Positions 30,042-38,882 of a stretch of DNA of 64,000 bases are shown here, one piece after another. Source of the stretch: Pseudonocardia sp. CNS-004. GTDB lineage: Bacteria > Actinomycetota > Actinomycetes > Mycobacteriales > Pseudonocardiaceae. Every line of letters begins with the position of its first letter. The first letter of the stretch is position 1. A program made the position numbers and the translations under genes. The notes under the pieces were generated by a model. The model was not told the DNA's origin. It worked only from the letters and a program-made list of their open reading frames with translations, and made no database searches. The DNA lies in the NCBI GenBank assembly GCA_001942185.1, contig MKJV01000055.1, forward strand, positions 62,001 to 126,000, read 5' to 3'.

Positions 30042-30087
30042 ACTTCGCACACCCAGCTCGCGAATCCCTGGACCCGGTGTGCGGAGT
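30042..30087. repeat. 46-bp inverted repeat between convergent genes (family A, diverged copy)
   Basis: ACTTCGCACACC pairs with GGTGTGCGGAGT (one mismatch). The left arm is the same ACTTCGCACACCCAG sequence that opens the element at 9659-9728. It lies between the GNAT and HxlR stop codons. Confidence 0.7.
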
Positions 30088-30092
30088 GGTGG

Positions 30093-30440
30093 TCAGTCGG
30101 CTCCGACGCGCCGTGTGCCGGGGATGTGCGTCGTACCCCAGGTCGCGATGGCGTCGAGCACCGGCCCGAGAGCGCGGCCGCTGACGGTCAGCCGGTAGGT
30201 GTGGCGCGGGGGGTGGTCGCTGTAGCGCTCCCGGTCGACGATCCCCGCGTCCTCCAGCCTGCGGAGCCGATCGGCGAGGGTGTTGGTGGGGATCCGCTCG
30301 GCCGAAACGGCCAGGTCGCCGTAGCGCAGTGGTCCGCGGAAGAACAGGTCACGCACGATCAGCAGGGACCACCGATCGCCGACGAGGTCGAGGGTGCCGG
30401 CGACGGCGCAGTCGGATCGTCGTTGCGTCGCTGAGGTCAA
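30093..30440 (-). CDS. HxlR-family winged-helix regulator
   Basis: This 115-residue HxlR regulator opens with SDCAVAGTLDLVGDRWSLLIVRDLFF, including the N-terminal cysteine (about residue 11) that serves as a redox or electrophile sensor in several family members. The recognition part is LADRLRRLEDAGIVDRERYSDHPPRHTYRLTVSGRAL. The start is TTG 30440, supported by GGAAGGAG eight bases upstream. Two near-identical palindromes lie in the gap to the divergent membrane gene. It probably represses both itself and that gene. Confidence 0.9.
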   Translation of the reverse strand: MTSATQRRSDCAVAGTLDLVGDRWSLLIVRDLFFRGPLRYGDLAVSAERIPTNTLADRLRRLEDAGIVDRERYSDHPPRHTYRLTVSGRALGPVLDAIATWGTTHIPGTRRVGAD

Positions 30441-30461
30441 CGGTCTCCTTCCTCAGGTGTC

Positions 30462-30478
30462 ACTTGCAGTTTACAAGT
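30462..30478. promoter_or_regulatory. HxlR operator, site 1
   Basis: ACTTGCAGTTTACAAGT, a 17-base dyad with ACTTG/CAAGT arms, 22 bases upstream of the HxlR start. Its centre is 31 bases (three helical turns) from that of site 2. Confidence 0.75.
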
Positions 30479-30492
30479 CGCTGAGTAGAGTC

Positions 30493-30509
30493 ACTTGCAT
30501 TTCGCAAGT
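30493..30509. promoter_or_regulatory. HxlR operator, site 2
   Basis: ACTTGCATTTCGCAAGT, with perfect 7-base arms ACTTGC-A / T-GCAAGT at its edges. It lies 18 bases before the start codon of the membrane protein, so binding would block that promoter or ribosome access. Confidence 0.75.
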
Positions 30510-30527
30510 CATCCCCGAGGGGGAGTC

Positions 30528-31151
30528 ATGGCACTGATGTCGCCGTCCGCGTCGGTTCGGCCGCTGACCCCCGCTGTCCTGGTCGTCGGGGCCTGGTTCG
30601 GCCTCGCTCTCGCGGCCGGAGCGGCGGGGGTCTTCGCCTCGCCGCCCGACGCTCCGCCGATCGCGATCGGTCTCGCTGCGGCCGTTCCACCTCTCGTCGT
30701 GATCGGCTGGCTGGCCGGATCCGCCCGCTTCCGCAGCCGGGTGTGCGATCTCGATCTCCGGCTGCTCACCATGCTCCAGACGTGGCGAGTGGCGGGGCTC
30801 GCGTTCCTCGCGCTGTACGCCGTGGGCGAGCTGCCGGCGGGGTTCGCGTTGCCGGCCGGGCTCGGCGACGTTGCCGTCGGCCTGACGGCCCCCCTCGTGG
30901 CGGTGTACGTCATCGGCGGGGGGCGGTGGGCGAAGCTGACCTACATCGGCTGGACCATCGTCGGCATCGCCGATCTGCTCCTCGCGGTTGCTCTCGGGGT
31001 GACCAGCGGTTCAGGGATGGACCCGATGGCGTCGTTGCCCATGAGCCTGGTGCCGACGTTCGGCGTTCCGTTGACGCTTGCCCTCCATGCGATCTCGCTC
31101 GTCAACGCGACCCGGGGGACGGCAGTTCGCAGATCGTTGACCCATGCCTGA
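30528..31151 (+). CDS. polytopic membrane protein controlled by the HxlR switch
   Basis: This 207-residue protein has about six membrane helices (for example TPAVLVVGAWFGLALAAGAAGVF and LAFLALYAVGELPAGFALPAG). The start is ATG 30528 behind GGGGGAG. I do not recognise a named family. Its promoter carries two HxlR-type operators shared with the divergent regulator, so it is probably induced by a reactive or toxic compound. The monooxygenase-fold gene downstream may belong to the same response. Confidence 0.75.
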   Translation: MALMSPSASVRPLTPAVLVVGAWFGLALAAGAAGVFASPPDAPPIAIGLAAAVPPLVVIGWLAGSARFRSRVCDLDLRLLTMLQTWRVAGLAFLALYAVGELPAGFALPAGLGDVAVGLTAPLVAVYVIGGGRWAKLTYIGWTIVGIADLLLAVALGVTSGSGMDPMASLPMSLVPTFGVPLTLALHAISLVNATRGTAVRRSLTHA

Positions 31152-31227
31152 CCGCGGCGGCTGCGACTGGAACGTGCACCTGCGTGGTAATCGGAACTCG
31201 CAGCCGAGCCCGAAGGAAGGTGCTCAC

Positions 31228-31557
31228 ATGATGACCGTCGTCACGCAGGTCACCCTGAAGCCTGGTCGTGAGCCGGAGTGGGACGCCGCCATGCGCGAGC
31301 GCCTGGCGGCGGCGAAGGGGCGGCGCGGTTGGGTCGGCGGGCAGCTGCTCATCCCGCTGGACGGGCACAACAGACGGGCGGTGATCGGGACCTGGGAGAG
31401 CCGCGCCGACTGGGAGGCCTGGCACGAGGACGAGCGGTTCGTCGAGTCCCGCAAGCGCATGGACGGACTGCAGGAGGGCAGCAGCGAGATGTCCTGGTAC
31501 GAGGTGGTCACGGAAGGGCGAGGCGGCGGGACGTCGTCCGTCGGGCCCTCGCAGTAG
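31228..31557 (+). CDS. antibiotic biosynthesis monooxygenase (ABM)-domain protein
   Basis: This protein of about 109 residues starts MMTVVTQVTLKPGREPEWDAAMRERL at ATG 31228 behind GAAGGAAGG. The ferredoxin-like ABM fold is shown by LLIPLDGHNRRAVIGTWESRADWEAWHEDERFV. Such proteins are cofactor-less oxygenases or heme/quinone-acting enzymes, and many remain uncharacterised. It lies 76 bases after the membrane protein gene and is possibly co-regulated. Confidence 0.82.
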   Translation: MMTVVTQVTLKPGREPEWDAAMRERLAAAKGRRGWVGGQLLIPLDGHNRRAVIGTWESRADWEAWHEDERFVESRKRMDGLQEGSSEMSWYEVVTEGRGGGTSSVGPSQ

Positions 31558-31629
31558 AGCGACCCGGTACTGGTCCTCCACGGTCGTCGTGAGCACGACC
31601 GCGGACGACCGGTACTCCGGACCAACCGG

Positions 31630-32675
31630 CTACGGGCGGACCTCGTAGACCAGGTTGAACGGGCTCTCCGCGGCCCGGCGGAACCTCGTGAAACCGGCCT
31701 GCGTCACCACCTCGCGGATGGCGGACTCCCCGGCCTGTGCACCGAGCGCGTAGCGACCCGGCTGGGACAGGCTGTTCGGCACGCACAGGAACGTCGAGCC
31801 GCTGTAGTACAGCCGGCCGATCGGGTTGAAGTTCTCCTCCACGTCGTCCGAGGCGTACGGCTCGACCAGCAGCCAGGTGCCGTCCGGGCTCAGCGCCTCG
31901 CGAACCCGGCGGGCGGCGCCGACCGGGTCGCCCATGTCGTGCAGGCAGTCGAACATCGTGACGAGGTCGTAGCCCGTCCCCGTGAACGTCTGCGCTGTCG
32001 CCACCTCGAAGCTCACCCGGTCACCGACCCCGGCGTCCGCGGCCTTCTTGCGCGCCAGGTCGATCGACTCCGCGTGGTAGTCCGACCCGACGATGGTGGC
32101 TTTCGGATAGGCCTGAGCCAGTAGCACCGACGAGGATCCGAGGCCGCACCCGATATCGGCCACCCGGCCGCCTGCGGCGAGCGTGGCGTCGACGCCGTCG
32201 AGCGCCGGGATCCACTCCGGCACCAGCGACGCCACGTAGCCGGGCCGGTAGAACGCGTCGCACCCGACGAAGACGTCCTCGGCGTGCTCGTGCCAGCCGA
32301 CGCCCTCGCCGGTGCGGAACGCTCGGTGAGGCGGGGCTCGGAACGCAGGTAGCCGAGCCCGATGAGGAAGACCGCGGGCACGTTGGGGCCGTTCGGGTCG
32401 GCGAGGCAGAACGCCTGCTCCTCGGTCAGCGAGAACTCACCGGTGGCGGGGTCGTACGTCACGTAGCCGCCCGCGGCCTGGCCGCGCAGCCACTCGGTGA
32501 GGTAGCGCTCGTGGCAGCCGGTGCGCTCGGCGAACCGTCCGGGGGTCGCCGGGCCTTCGGCGAGCGCGCGGTAGAGGCCGAGCCGGTGACCGATGACCGT
32601 GAGGCCGGCGGCGCCGGTCGCCGCCATGTCGGTCATGGCCCGGCCGAGGAACTCCGTCACCTTGTCCTGATCCAT
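31630..32675 (-). CDS. SAM-dependent methyltransferase with N-terminal winged helix, one frame change
   Basis: This class I methyltransferase is about 348 residues. The N-terminal helix-turn-helix-like domain (AAGLTVIGHRLGLYRALAEGPATPGRFAERTGCHERYLTEWLRGQAAGGYV) resembles O-methyltransferase dimerisation domains. The SAM site is VADIGCGLGSSSVLLAQAYP, then FDCLHDMGDPVGAARRVREAL. Near 32324 one missing G separates EPRLTE from AFRTGEGVGWHEHAEDVFVG. ATG 32675 is preceded by GAAGGGGA. It is divergent from the SARP regulator (90 bases), a likely regulatory pair. The substrate is unknown. Confidence 0.87.
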
Positions 32676-32765
32676 GTGCTGTCCCCTTCCTCGATTGCGG
32701 TACGGGAAGGTTCGACGGGCCGGCTGTCGTGGCTCGCACACGCGCTTTCACCGCGCTGACAGGGC

Positions 32766-35603
32766 ATGCTCTGGCTGGTGAGCGTGCGGGTGGAGGTGCT
32801 CGGGCCGCTGCGGCTGGTCGTCGACGGCGAGCCGGTGGACGTGCCGGGCCCGAAGCGGCGCGCGGTGCTGGCGTTGCTGGCGCTCGCCGAGGGCCGGATC
32901 GTCACCGTCGAGCGGCTCCTGGACGCGCTGTGGCCCTCGGAGGTGCCGGCGTCGGGGCGCCAGGCCCTCCACACGCACGTCTCCCGGCTGCGCGGGCACC
33001 TCGGGACCGCGGCGGCCCGGCTGCAGACGCGGCACGACGGCTACCGGCTCGATCTCACCGCCGAGGAACTGGACGTGGCGCAGGCACGGTCCCGGCTGGC
33101 GAAGGCGGCCGCCGACCAGGACGCGTTCGCCGTGCTCCGCGAGGCGCACGGGTTGTGGCGAGGGCCGGTGCTCGCCGATCTCACCGACGTCGCCCCGATC
33201 GCCACGGCGGTGCAGGGGTGCGCACAGCTGCATCGCGACGTCACCGACGCCCTGATCGCCGCCGGGATCGCCGCCGGCCGGGGCGACGAGGTCCGCGGCC
33301 TCGCCGCCGACGCGCTGGCCACCGATCCGTTGCGGGAGCCTGCCGTCCTGCTGCTCATGCGCGCGCTGGCGGCGGCCGGACGGGCGGCGGAGGCGTTGCG
33401 CATCGCACGCGAGTTCCGTCGCAGGCTGGCCGACGAGACGGGCCTCGACCCGTCACCGGCCCTCGGCGAGCTCGAACGCGACATCGCCGGAGGCGCCGCC
33501 GGTCCGGCAGCCGGCCGCGCCGAGACACCGGCGCCGCCCACGACCCGGCTGATCGGCCGCGAGGACGAGGTGGCGGCGTTGCTGCGGCTGCTGTCGGTCG
33601 AGCGGCTCGCCACGGTCGTCGGACCGGGCGGGGTGGGCAAGACCAGGGTCGCGCTCGAGGTCGCCGGGCGCAGGGACGCGGCGGCCGTGCTGCTGCTCGC
33701 GCCGGTCACCGATCCGGCCGCGCTCCCGCACGCGCTGGCCGCGGCGCTGAACCTGAACGTCGTGCAGGGCGACGTCCTCGCGGCGTGCGTCGCGGTACTG
33801 GCACACCGACCCGGCGTGCTCGTGATCGACAACTGCGAGCACCTGCTCGACGCGGTCCGCGACACCGTGGAAGCCGTGCTCGCCGGGTGCCCCGGCCTGG
33901 CGGTCCTCGCGACCAGCCGCGAACGGCTCGGGCTGGCCGCCGAGTACACCTTCCGGCTCGCCCCGCTCCCGGTGCCGGGCCCGGACCAGGACCTCCCGTA
34001 CGTCCCGTCGGTCGCGGTCTTCCTCGACCGGGCAGCGCGGGCCCGGCCCGGCCCGGCGCCGACGGCCGCGGAGCTGCGGACGGTCGCGGACATCGTCCGG
34101 CGCCTCGACGGGATGCCGCTCGCCATCGAGCTCGCGGCGGGCCGGCTGTCCACGTTCTCCCTGGACGACCTGCACCGGCGGCTCGACCGATCGCTCGACC
34201 TGCTCGGCGGCGGCCGGCCGAGCGTCGACGCGCGGCACCGGACCCTGCGCGCGACCGTCGAGTGGTCCTACGACCTCCTCCCCGAGGACGAGCGGCGGCT
34301 GTTCCGGCACCTGTCGGTGTTCGTCGACGGGGTCGACCTCGACGCGGCCGAACGGATCGGCGCCGACCTGGGCCTGCGCTCCGATCCGGGGAGCGCGCTC
34401 GCCCACCTCGTCGACACGTCCATGATCGACGCCGCGTTCGACGGGGGCACCCGGTACCGCATGCTGGAGACGCTGCGGGCGTACGGCCTGGACCGCCTCG
34501 CGGCCGCCGGGGAGCAGGACGGCGCGGAGGAGCGGTTCGTCCGCTGGGCGGTCGACCTGACCGGGTGGATCGGGTCGGCCCTGAGAACCGAGCACGAGCC
34601 GGAGGCCGACGCCGTGCTGCGCCGCGAGCTGGCGAACCTGCGGGCGGCATGGCGGCTGTCCCGCACCCGGGGCTCGTCCGACGCCGCGGCGGCGATCGTC
34701 GTCGCGCTGTTCGACGCGTTCTACCGCGATCTCGTCGAGATCCGGGGTTGGGCCGAGGAGCTGGCCGCCGACCCGGCGATCGCGACCCGCCCGCGCGCGA
34801 GCGCCGTACTCGGCGCGGCGGCGGAGGCCGCGTACCAGCGCGGCGACTACCCCCGTGCGGAGCGCCTCGCCGGAGCCGGGCTGGAACGGGCCACCGACGA
34901 CGTCGCGCGGTGGTGTTGCCGGATGCCGCTGGCCTGGGCGGCGCTGGTGCGTGGGGCGTACGCGGAGACCGTCGAGCACTGCCTCGCCGCGGCGGCACTC
35001 GGCGCGAGGCCGTCCGAGGGCTTCGCCGGCGCCGCCCTCGCCACCGCGTACGCCGGCGATCCGGACGAGGCGCGGGTGCTGGTCGAGCGGGGGCGCGCGG
35101 CTGCGGTCTCCCCCTCGATGCGGGCGTTCGTCGACTATGTCGCAGGGGAGATCGAGAGCCGCGCCGGCCACCACGACCTCGCGGAACGGCATTACGTCGG
35201 CGCGATCGAGGCGGCGCGCGAGTCGGGGGCGACGTTCCTCGTCGGGGTCGCGACCGTCGGTCTGCTGACCGTGCGCGCCGCCGCCGGCCGCGTCGACGAC
35301 GCGTTGCGCGGCTACCGCGAGGTGGTCGGCTACTTCGCCCGCACCGGCAACTGGACCCATCTCTGGGCCACCTTGCGCGACCTCGCAGGCCTCCTGCGTT
35401 CGCTCGGCGACGACGAGCCTGCGGCTCTGCTCGTCGCGGCGGCCCACGACGCGCCGGACGCCCCTGCGGCCGTGCCGCCGCCACCGCTCGTACCGGGAAC
35501 TCCGGTGCTCGGCCGGGCCGAGGTGCTCGACGTGGCGCGGCGGGCCATCGAGCGCAACCTTCACGCCGTGGCGAAGGACTCCTCGCGGACCCATGCCGTG
35601 TAG
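32766..35603 (+). CDS. SARP/AfsR-type regulator with BTAD, NTPase and TPR-like domains
   Basis: This 945-residue multidomain regulator has an OmpR-like DNA-binding domain (VEVLGPLRLVVDGEPVDVPGPKRRAVLALLALAEGRIVTVERL) at residues 5-95 and the bacterial transcriptional activator domain to about 240. The STAND-type ATPase follows, with Walker A GPGGVGKTRVA near residue 285, Walker B GVLVIDNCEHLL and LPLAIELAAGRLS. The rest is helical repeats. Such proteins activate secondary-metabolite or stress genes. The divergent methyltransferase or nearby PIG-L/MFS genes are candidate targets. The start is ATG 32766, with GTG 32778 possible. It overlaps the convergent PIG-L gene by 43 bases. Confidence 0.92.
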   Translation: MLWLVSVRVEVLGPLRLVVDGEPVDVPGPKRRAVLALLALAEGRIVTVERLLDALWPSEVPASGRQALHTHVSRLRGHLGTAAARLQTRHDGYRLDLTAEELDVAQARSRLAKAAADQDAFAVLREAHGLWRGPVLADLTDVAPIATAVQGCAQLHRDVTDALIAAGIAAGRGDEVRGLAADALATDPLREPAVLLLMRALAAAGRAAEALRIAREFRRRLADETGLDPSPALGELERDIAGGAAGPAAGRAETPAPPTTRLIGREDEVAALLRLLSVERLATVVGPGGVGKTRVALEVAGRRDAAAVLLLAPVTDPAALPHALAAALNLNVVQGDVLAACVAVLAHRPGVLVIDNCEHLLDAVRDTVEAVLAGCPGLAVLATSRERLGLAAEYTFRLAPLPVPGPDQDLPYVPSVAVFLDRAARARPGPAPTAAELRTVADIVRRLDGMPLAIELAAGRLSTFSLDDLHRRLDRSLDLLGGGRPSVDARHRTLRATVEWSYDLLPEDERRLFRHLSVFVDGVDLDAAERIGADLGLRSDPGSALAHLVDTSMIDAAFDGGTRYRMLETLRAYGLDRLAAAGEQDGAEERFVRWAVDLTGWIGSALRTEHEPEADAVLRRELANLRAAWRLSRTRGSSDAAAAIVVALFDAFYRDLVEIRGWAEELAADPAIATRPRASAVLGAAAEAAYQRGDYPRAERLAGAGLERATDDVARWCCRMPLAWAALVRGAYAETVEHCLAAAALGARPSEGFAGAALATAYAGDPDEARVLVERGRAAAVSPSMRAFVDYVAGEIESRAGHHDLAERHYVGAIEAARESGATFLVGVATVGLLTVRAAAGRVDDALRGYREVVGYFARTGNWTHLWATLRDLAGLLRSLGDDEPAALLVAAAHDAPDAPAAVPPPPLVPGTPVLGRAEVLDVARRAIERNLHAVAKDSSRTHAV

Positions 35604-36262
35604 CGGTCGACCCCCATCGTGGCGATGAGCCCGGCGGTCTGCGTCGTCTGCGCGGCCAGCGCGCGCACCTTGCGGGCCACGGTGTGCGGGTCGAGCTCCA
35701 GGTCGATCGCGAGCCGGTCGGCGGGCGTGACGACCGGGTAGCCGGGGAGGTAGATGCCCAGGTCGTCGCCGAGGCGCCGCCAACGCCGCACGCGCGGGGC
35801 CGAGAGCGCCGAGTACAGCAGCCGCGCCCCCGGCGCGGCTGCGTGGTCGAACGCCTTGGTGGTCCAGGTCGAGACCGTCTGGTGGTCCGGATGGCCGGTG
35901 ATGCCGTCCGGACCGAAGGTCAGCACGGTGTCCGGCCGGACCTCGTCGATCAGCTCGCTCAGCCGGGCGACCGCCTCGGACGGGTCGACCCGGGGGCACC
36001 CGCCGTCGCGGTAGCCGAGCCAGTGGTGCTCGGTGACGCCGAGGATCTCCAGGCAGCGCGCCAGCTCCACGGTGCGCTCCGCGGCCAGCCGCTCGGGCGG
36101 CCAGGTCTGCGGGTCGGGCGTGCCGAGCTCGCCGCGCGTGGCGGTCACGCACACCACGCGCGATCCGGCATCGCGGGCCATCGCCATCAGCCCACCGGAC
36201 AGGTACGCCTCGTCGTCGGGATGAGCCCACACCCCGAGAACGGTGCCCAGATCGGTGATCAT
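35561..36262 (-). CDS. PIG-L/LmbE-family deacetylase
   Basis: This 233-residue zinc-dependent N-deacetylase has the metal motif GVWAHPDDEAYLSGG and the second histidine in GPDGITGHPDHQTVS. The family includes MshB and Mca of mycothiol metabolism and enzymes of sugar or antibiotic tailoring. Sequence alone does not decide between them. The ATG overlaps the stop of the upstream MFS gene, so uptake or export and deacetylation are probably linked. Confidence 0.9.
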   Translation of the reverse strand: MITDLGTVLGVWAHPDDEAYLSGGLMAMARDAGSRVVCVTATRGELGTPDPQTWPPERLAAERTVELARCLEILGVTEHHWLGYRDGGCPRVDPSEAVARLSELIDEVRPDTVLTFGPDGITGHPDHQTVSTWTTKAFDHAAAPGARLLYSALSAPRVRRWRRLGDDLGIYLPGYPVVTPADRLAIDLELDPHTVARKVRALAAQTTQTAGLIATMGVDRYTAWVREESFATA

Positions 36263-37407
36263 GACTGAACCTCCTGCCCCAGGATCCTCTGCACGACCAG
36301 CCCGGCGCAGCAGCACGCGACCGAGAACAACCACAGCGAGCCGACCCCGGACATGTCGACGACGAGGCCGCCGAGCAGCGCACCGGTCGCGAACCCGAGG
36401 TGGACCGCGGAGCTGTTGAGGGCGAGCAGCAACGGGGCCGGGCCCAGCCCGGTCACGCGGTGCTGCTGCGCGGCCACGAATCCCCAGGCCGCAACGCCCC
36501 ACCCGAGGACGACCGCGAGCGCCCCCGCCGTACCGACGTGCGGGAGCGTCGCGAAGCCCGCCGCCAGGACGGTCACCGCCATCGTGACCACCCGGCTGCT
36601 GCCCTGACGGTCGACGGCGGTCCCTCCCCACCACGTGCCCGCCATTCCCGCGAGCCCGAAGGCCCCGATCAGGAGCCCGAGCGCGGCGGTGTCGTCCACG
36701 AGAACGCCCAGGTAGGTGTAGGTGCTGTTCGAGGCGGCCATCACCAGGAACGTCACGGTGACCGTCCCGGCGACGGCGGGGGAGCGCAACGGCGCCAGCC
36801 GCTGGGCGAGCGTCGAGCACGGCGATGGACCCGCCCCGACGCCGCTGCGCACCAACCCGACAACGGTGGCCGCCGCGACCAGTGCGACCAGCCAGAATGC
36901 CGCCCGCCACGAGTGCAGCGACGCGAGCAGCACGCCGAGCGGGGCGCCCAGCACCATCGCGAGCGCCGACCCCGCCAGCACCACGCCGAGCGCGCGACCA
37001 CGCCGGCCCGCCGGAGCGGCGGCGATGGCGGCGGCACCCGCGACCGGAACGTAGGCCGACGCGGCGAGCGCGCCGAGCGCCCGGGTCGCGAGCAGCACCG
37101 CGAGACCGGGCGCGAGCGCCGACCCCGCGTTGCACAGGACGAACAGCACCAGCGAACCGACCAACACCTGCCGCGGCGGCCGCGCTCCGAGCAGGGCGCC
37201 GAGCACCGGTGCGCCGATCGCGTACGCGATCGCGAACACGGTCACCGTCAGCCCGGCGGCCCCGACCGTGACGCCGAGGTCGGCCGCGAGGCCGGGGAGC
37301 ACCCCGGCGACGACGAACAGGTCGGTGCCGATCGCGAACGCGCCGACGCCGAGCGGCGCGACGGCTCTCCACCCGACCCGCTCCAGAACTCCGGCTGTGT
37401 CGGTCAT
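36259..37407 (-). CDS. MFS transporter, DHA1/sugar-efflux-like
   Basis: This 382-residue, 12-helix transporter opens with GAFAIGTDLFVVAGVLPGLAADLGV, the helix-1 pattern of DHA1-type efflux proteins such as the arabinose/chloramphenicol branch. GALLGARPPRQVLVG lies in the 2-3 loop. It is followed with a 4-base overlap by the PIG-L gene. It probably exports a drug- or sugar-like compound. The frame is intact. Confidence 0.87.
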   Translation of the reverse strand: MTDTAGVLERVGWRAVAPLGVGAFAIGTDLFVVAGVLPGLAADLGVTVGAAGLTVTVFAIAYAIGAPVLGALLGARPPRQVLVGSLVLFVLCNAGSALAPGLAVLLATRALGALAASAYVPVAGAAAIAAAPAGRRGRALGVVLAGSALAMVLGAPLGVLLASLHSWRAAFWLVALVAAATVVGLVRSGVGAGPSPCSTLAQRLAPLRSPAVAGTVTVTFLVMAASNSTYTYLGVLVDDTAALGLLIGAFGLAGMAGTWWGGTAVDRQGSSRVVTMAVTVLAAGFATLPHVGTAGALAVVLGWGVAAWGFVAAQQHRVTGLGPAPLLLALNSSAVHLGFATGALLGGLVVDMSGVGSLWLFSVACCCAGLVVQRILGQEVQS

Positions 37408-37534
37408 CTCATCCCCTCCGGGCTCGTCGTCGGGCCCGATGCTCCGAGGGGACGCTCACAGCGCGCTGGCGCCGCGCTCACACCGCTCACGGCAGGCTGC
37501 CTCGCCACGATCTGCGGTGGCTACCGTGGGACGG

Positions 37535-38125
37535 GTGGAACGCTCCCGCACCGTGGTGTTCGATCTCGGCGAAGTGCTCGTGTCCTCCGGTGCGGTGCTT
37601 CCGCGCCTCGCCGCGGAGGTCGGGGTCTCGGCCGACGAGTTCGCGGCCGCGTACTGGCCGGGCCGCCTCACCTACGACCTGGGTGGCAGCGCCGAGGCCT
37701 ACTGGACGGGCGTGGTCCGGGCGCTGGGGCGCGCGCCCGAGCCGGGCCTGCTGCGGCGGCTGACGGACATGGACTCGACGAAGTGGTCCACGCTGCCCCC
37801 GGCGAGCGCCGACCTGCTCGCGCACGTGCGGGGCAGTGGCGTCCGGCTCGGCGTGCTGTCCAACGCGCCGGGGCCGCTCGCGGCGGCCGTGCGGGCGGCG
37901 CCGTGGAGCGCGGACGTCGGGCACCTCGTGTTCTCCGCCGAGGTCGAGCTGGTCAAGCCGGATCCGGAGATCTACGCCCACGCCGACGCCGTCTACGGGA
38001 CGGAACCGGGCGACGTCGTGTTCTTCGACGACAAACCGGAGAACGTCGAGGCGGCGCGGGCCCACGGGTGGAGCGCGCACGTCTGGGAAGGCCCCGACGC
38101 CGCAATCGCCACGCTGGACCGGTGA
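37535..38125 (+). CDS. HAD-superfamily hydrolase
   Basis: This 196-residue HAD-IA phosphatase-like protein has motif I VVFDLGEVLVSSG (the second Asp is replaced by Gly, as in the YihX-like subgroup), motif II GVLSNAPG and motif III/IV VELVKPDPEIY with DVVFFDDKPENVEAA. GTG 37535 best fits the family start; GTGs at 37517 and 37526 are alternatives. It likely acts on a small phosphorylated metabolite. It is divergent from the MFS/PIG-L operon. Confidence 0.87.
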   Translation: MERSRTVVFDLGEVLVSSGAVLPRLAAEVGVSADEFAAAYWPGRLTYDLGGSAEAYWTGVVRALGRAPEPGLLRRLTDMDSTKWSTLPPASADLLAHVRGSGVRLGVLSNAPGPLAAAVRAAPWSADVGHLVFSAEVELVKPDPEIYAHADAVYGTEPGDVVFFDDKPENVEAARAHGWSAHVWEGPDAAIATLDR

Positions 38126-38177
38126 CGGTCGTCCTACTGATTGTTCTCAGCTATCGACTGTAGGTGAGGATGGCCCG

Positions 38178-38768
38178 GTGACGGACGGGCAGCGAGACGC
38201 AGGCGAGGCGGCGATGATGGCCGCCATCGGCTCGTCGGTGCGCCGGGCGCGGCGGCGCAGCGGGATGTCCACCCGCGAGCTGGCGCAGCGGGCGTCGCTG
38301 TCGCAGCCGTTCCTGTCCAACATCGAGAACGGTCGCTCGTCCCCGAGCGTGGCCACTCTCTACAAGCTGGCCGGTGCGCTCGGGATCGGCGCCACCGACC
38401 TGCTCCCCACGAGTGTGGACGAGGGCATCGTCGTCGTCCGGGGCGGTGAGGGGATGGCCACGGGCATGGACGAGACGCCGGGGGTGGCGCAGTCGGCTCT
38501 CCTGGCCGGCGCGCCGGGACGGCTGATGGAGGCCCGCCGCGCCGTCATCGAGCCCGGGCAGGCGGCCGGGAGCTGGTTCGACCACAGCGGTGAGGACTTC
38601 CTGCACGTGCTCGACGGGGTGGTGCTGGTCGAGTTCGGCACCGGCCGGGTCGAGGAGCTGCACGCAGGCGACTCGATCTGGCACGAGGGCGCGGTCCCGC
38701 ACCGCTGGCGGGTTGGGCCCGACGTCGGCGCGACGCTGGTCCTCGTCACGGCACGATCGCCCGCGTGA
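38178..38768 (+). CDS. XRE-cupin transcriptional regulator
   Basis: This 196-residue protein has an N-terminal HTH (VRRARRRSGMSTRELAQRASLSQPFLSNIENGRSSPSVATLYKLAGAL) and a C-terminal cupin (WFDHSGEDFLHVLDGVVLVEFG, then GDSIWHEGAVPHRWRV). Members commonly regulate adjacent catabolic or uptake operons in response to the substrate bound in the cupin. It lies 114 bases upstream of, and in the same direction as, the BMP transporter operon, and is its most likely regulator. Confidence 0.88.
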   Translation: MTDGQRDAGEAAMMAAIGSSVRRARRRSGMSTRELAQRASLSQPFLSNIENGRSSPSVATLYKLAGALGIGATDLLPTSVDEGIVVVRGGEGMATGMDETPGVAQSALLAGAPGRLMEARRAVIEPGQAAGSWFDHSGEDFLHVLDGVVLVEFGTGRVEELHAGDSIWHEGAVPHRWRVGPDVGATLVLVTARSPA

Positions 38769-38840
38769 TTCGCGTGAGAAATCGCAACATGCCGGAAACA
38801 GGACGACATCCCACGGTGACGCGGCCGACCTAGCGTTCGG

Positions 38841-38872
38841 GCACCCCGAGCCGAAGGCACCCCGAACCGAAG
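38841..38872. repeat. 16-bp tandem duplication before the BMP gene
   Basis: GCACCCCGAGCCGAAG is followed directly by GCACCCCGAACCGAAG (15 of 16 identical). It ends 10 bases before the start codon of the lipoprotein gene, so it lies in the leader and overlaps the ribosome-binding region (GAAGGA). Confidence 0.7.
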
Positions 38873-38882
38873 GACACTGCCG

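Noticed and set aside
35561..36262. Assigning the PIG-L protein as MshB or Mca of mycothiol metabolism
   Set aside because: The metal motif is common to the whole family and the neighbour is an efflux-type MFS, not a mycothiol gene; kept as a generic deacetylase.
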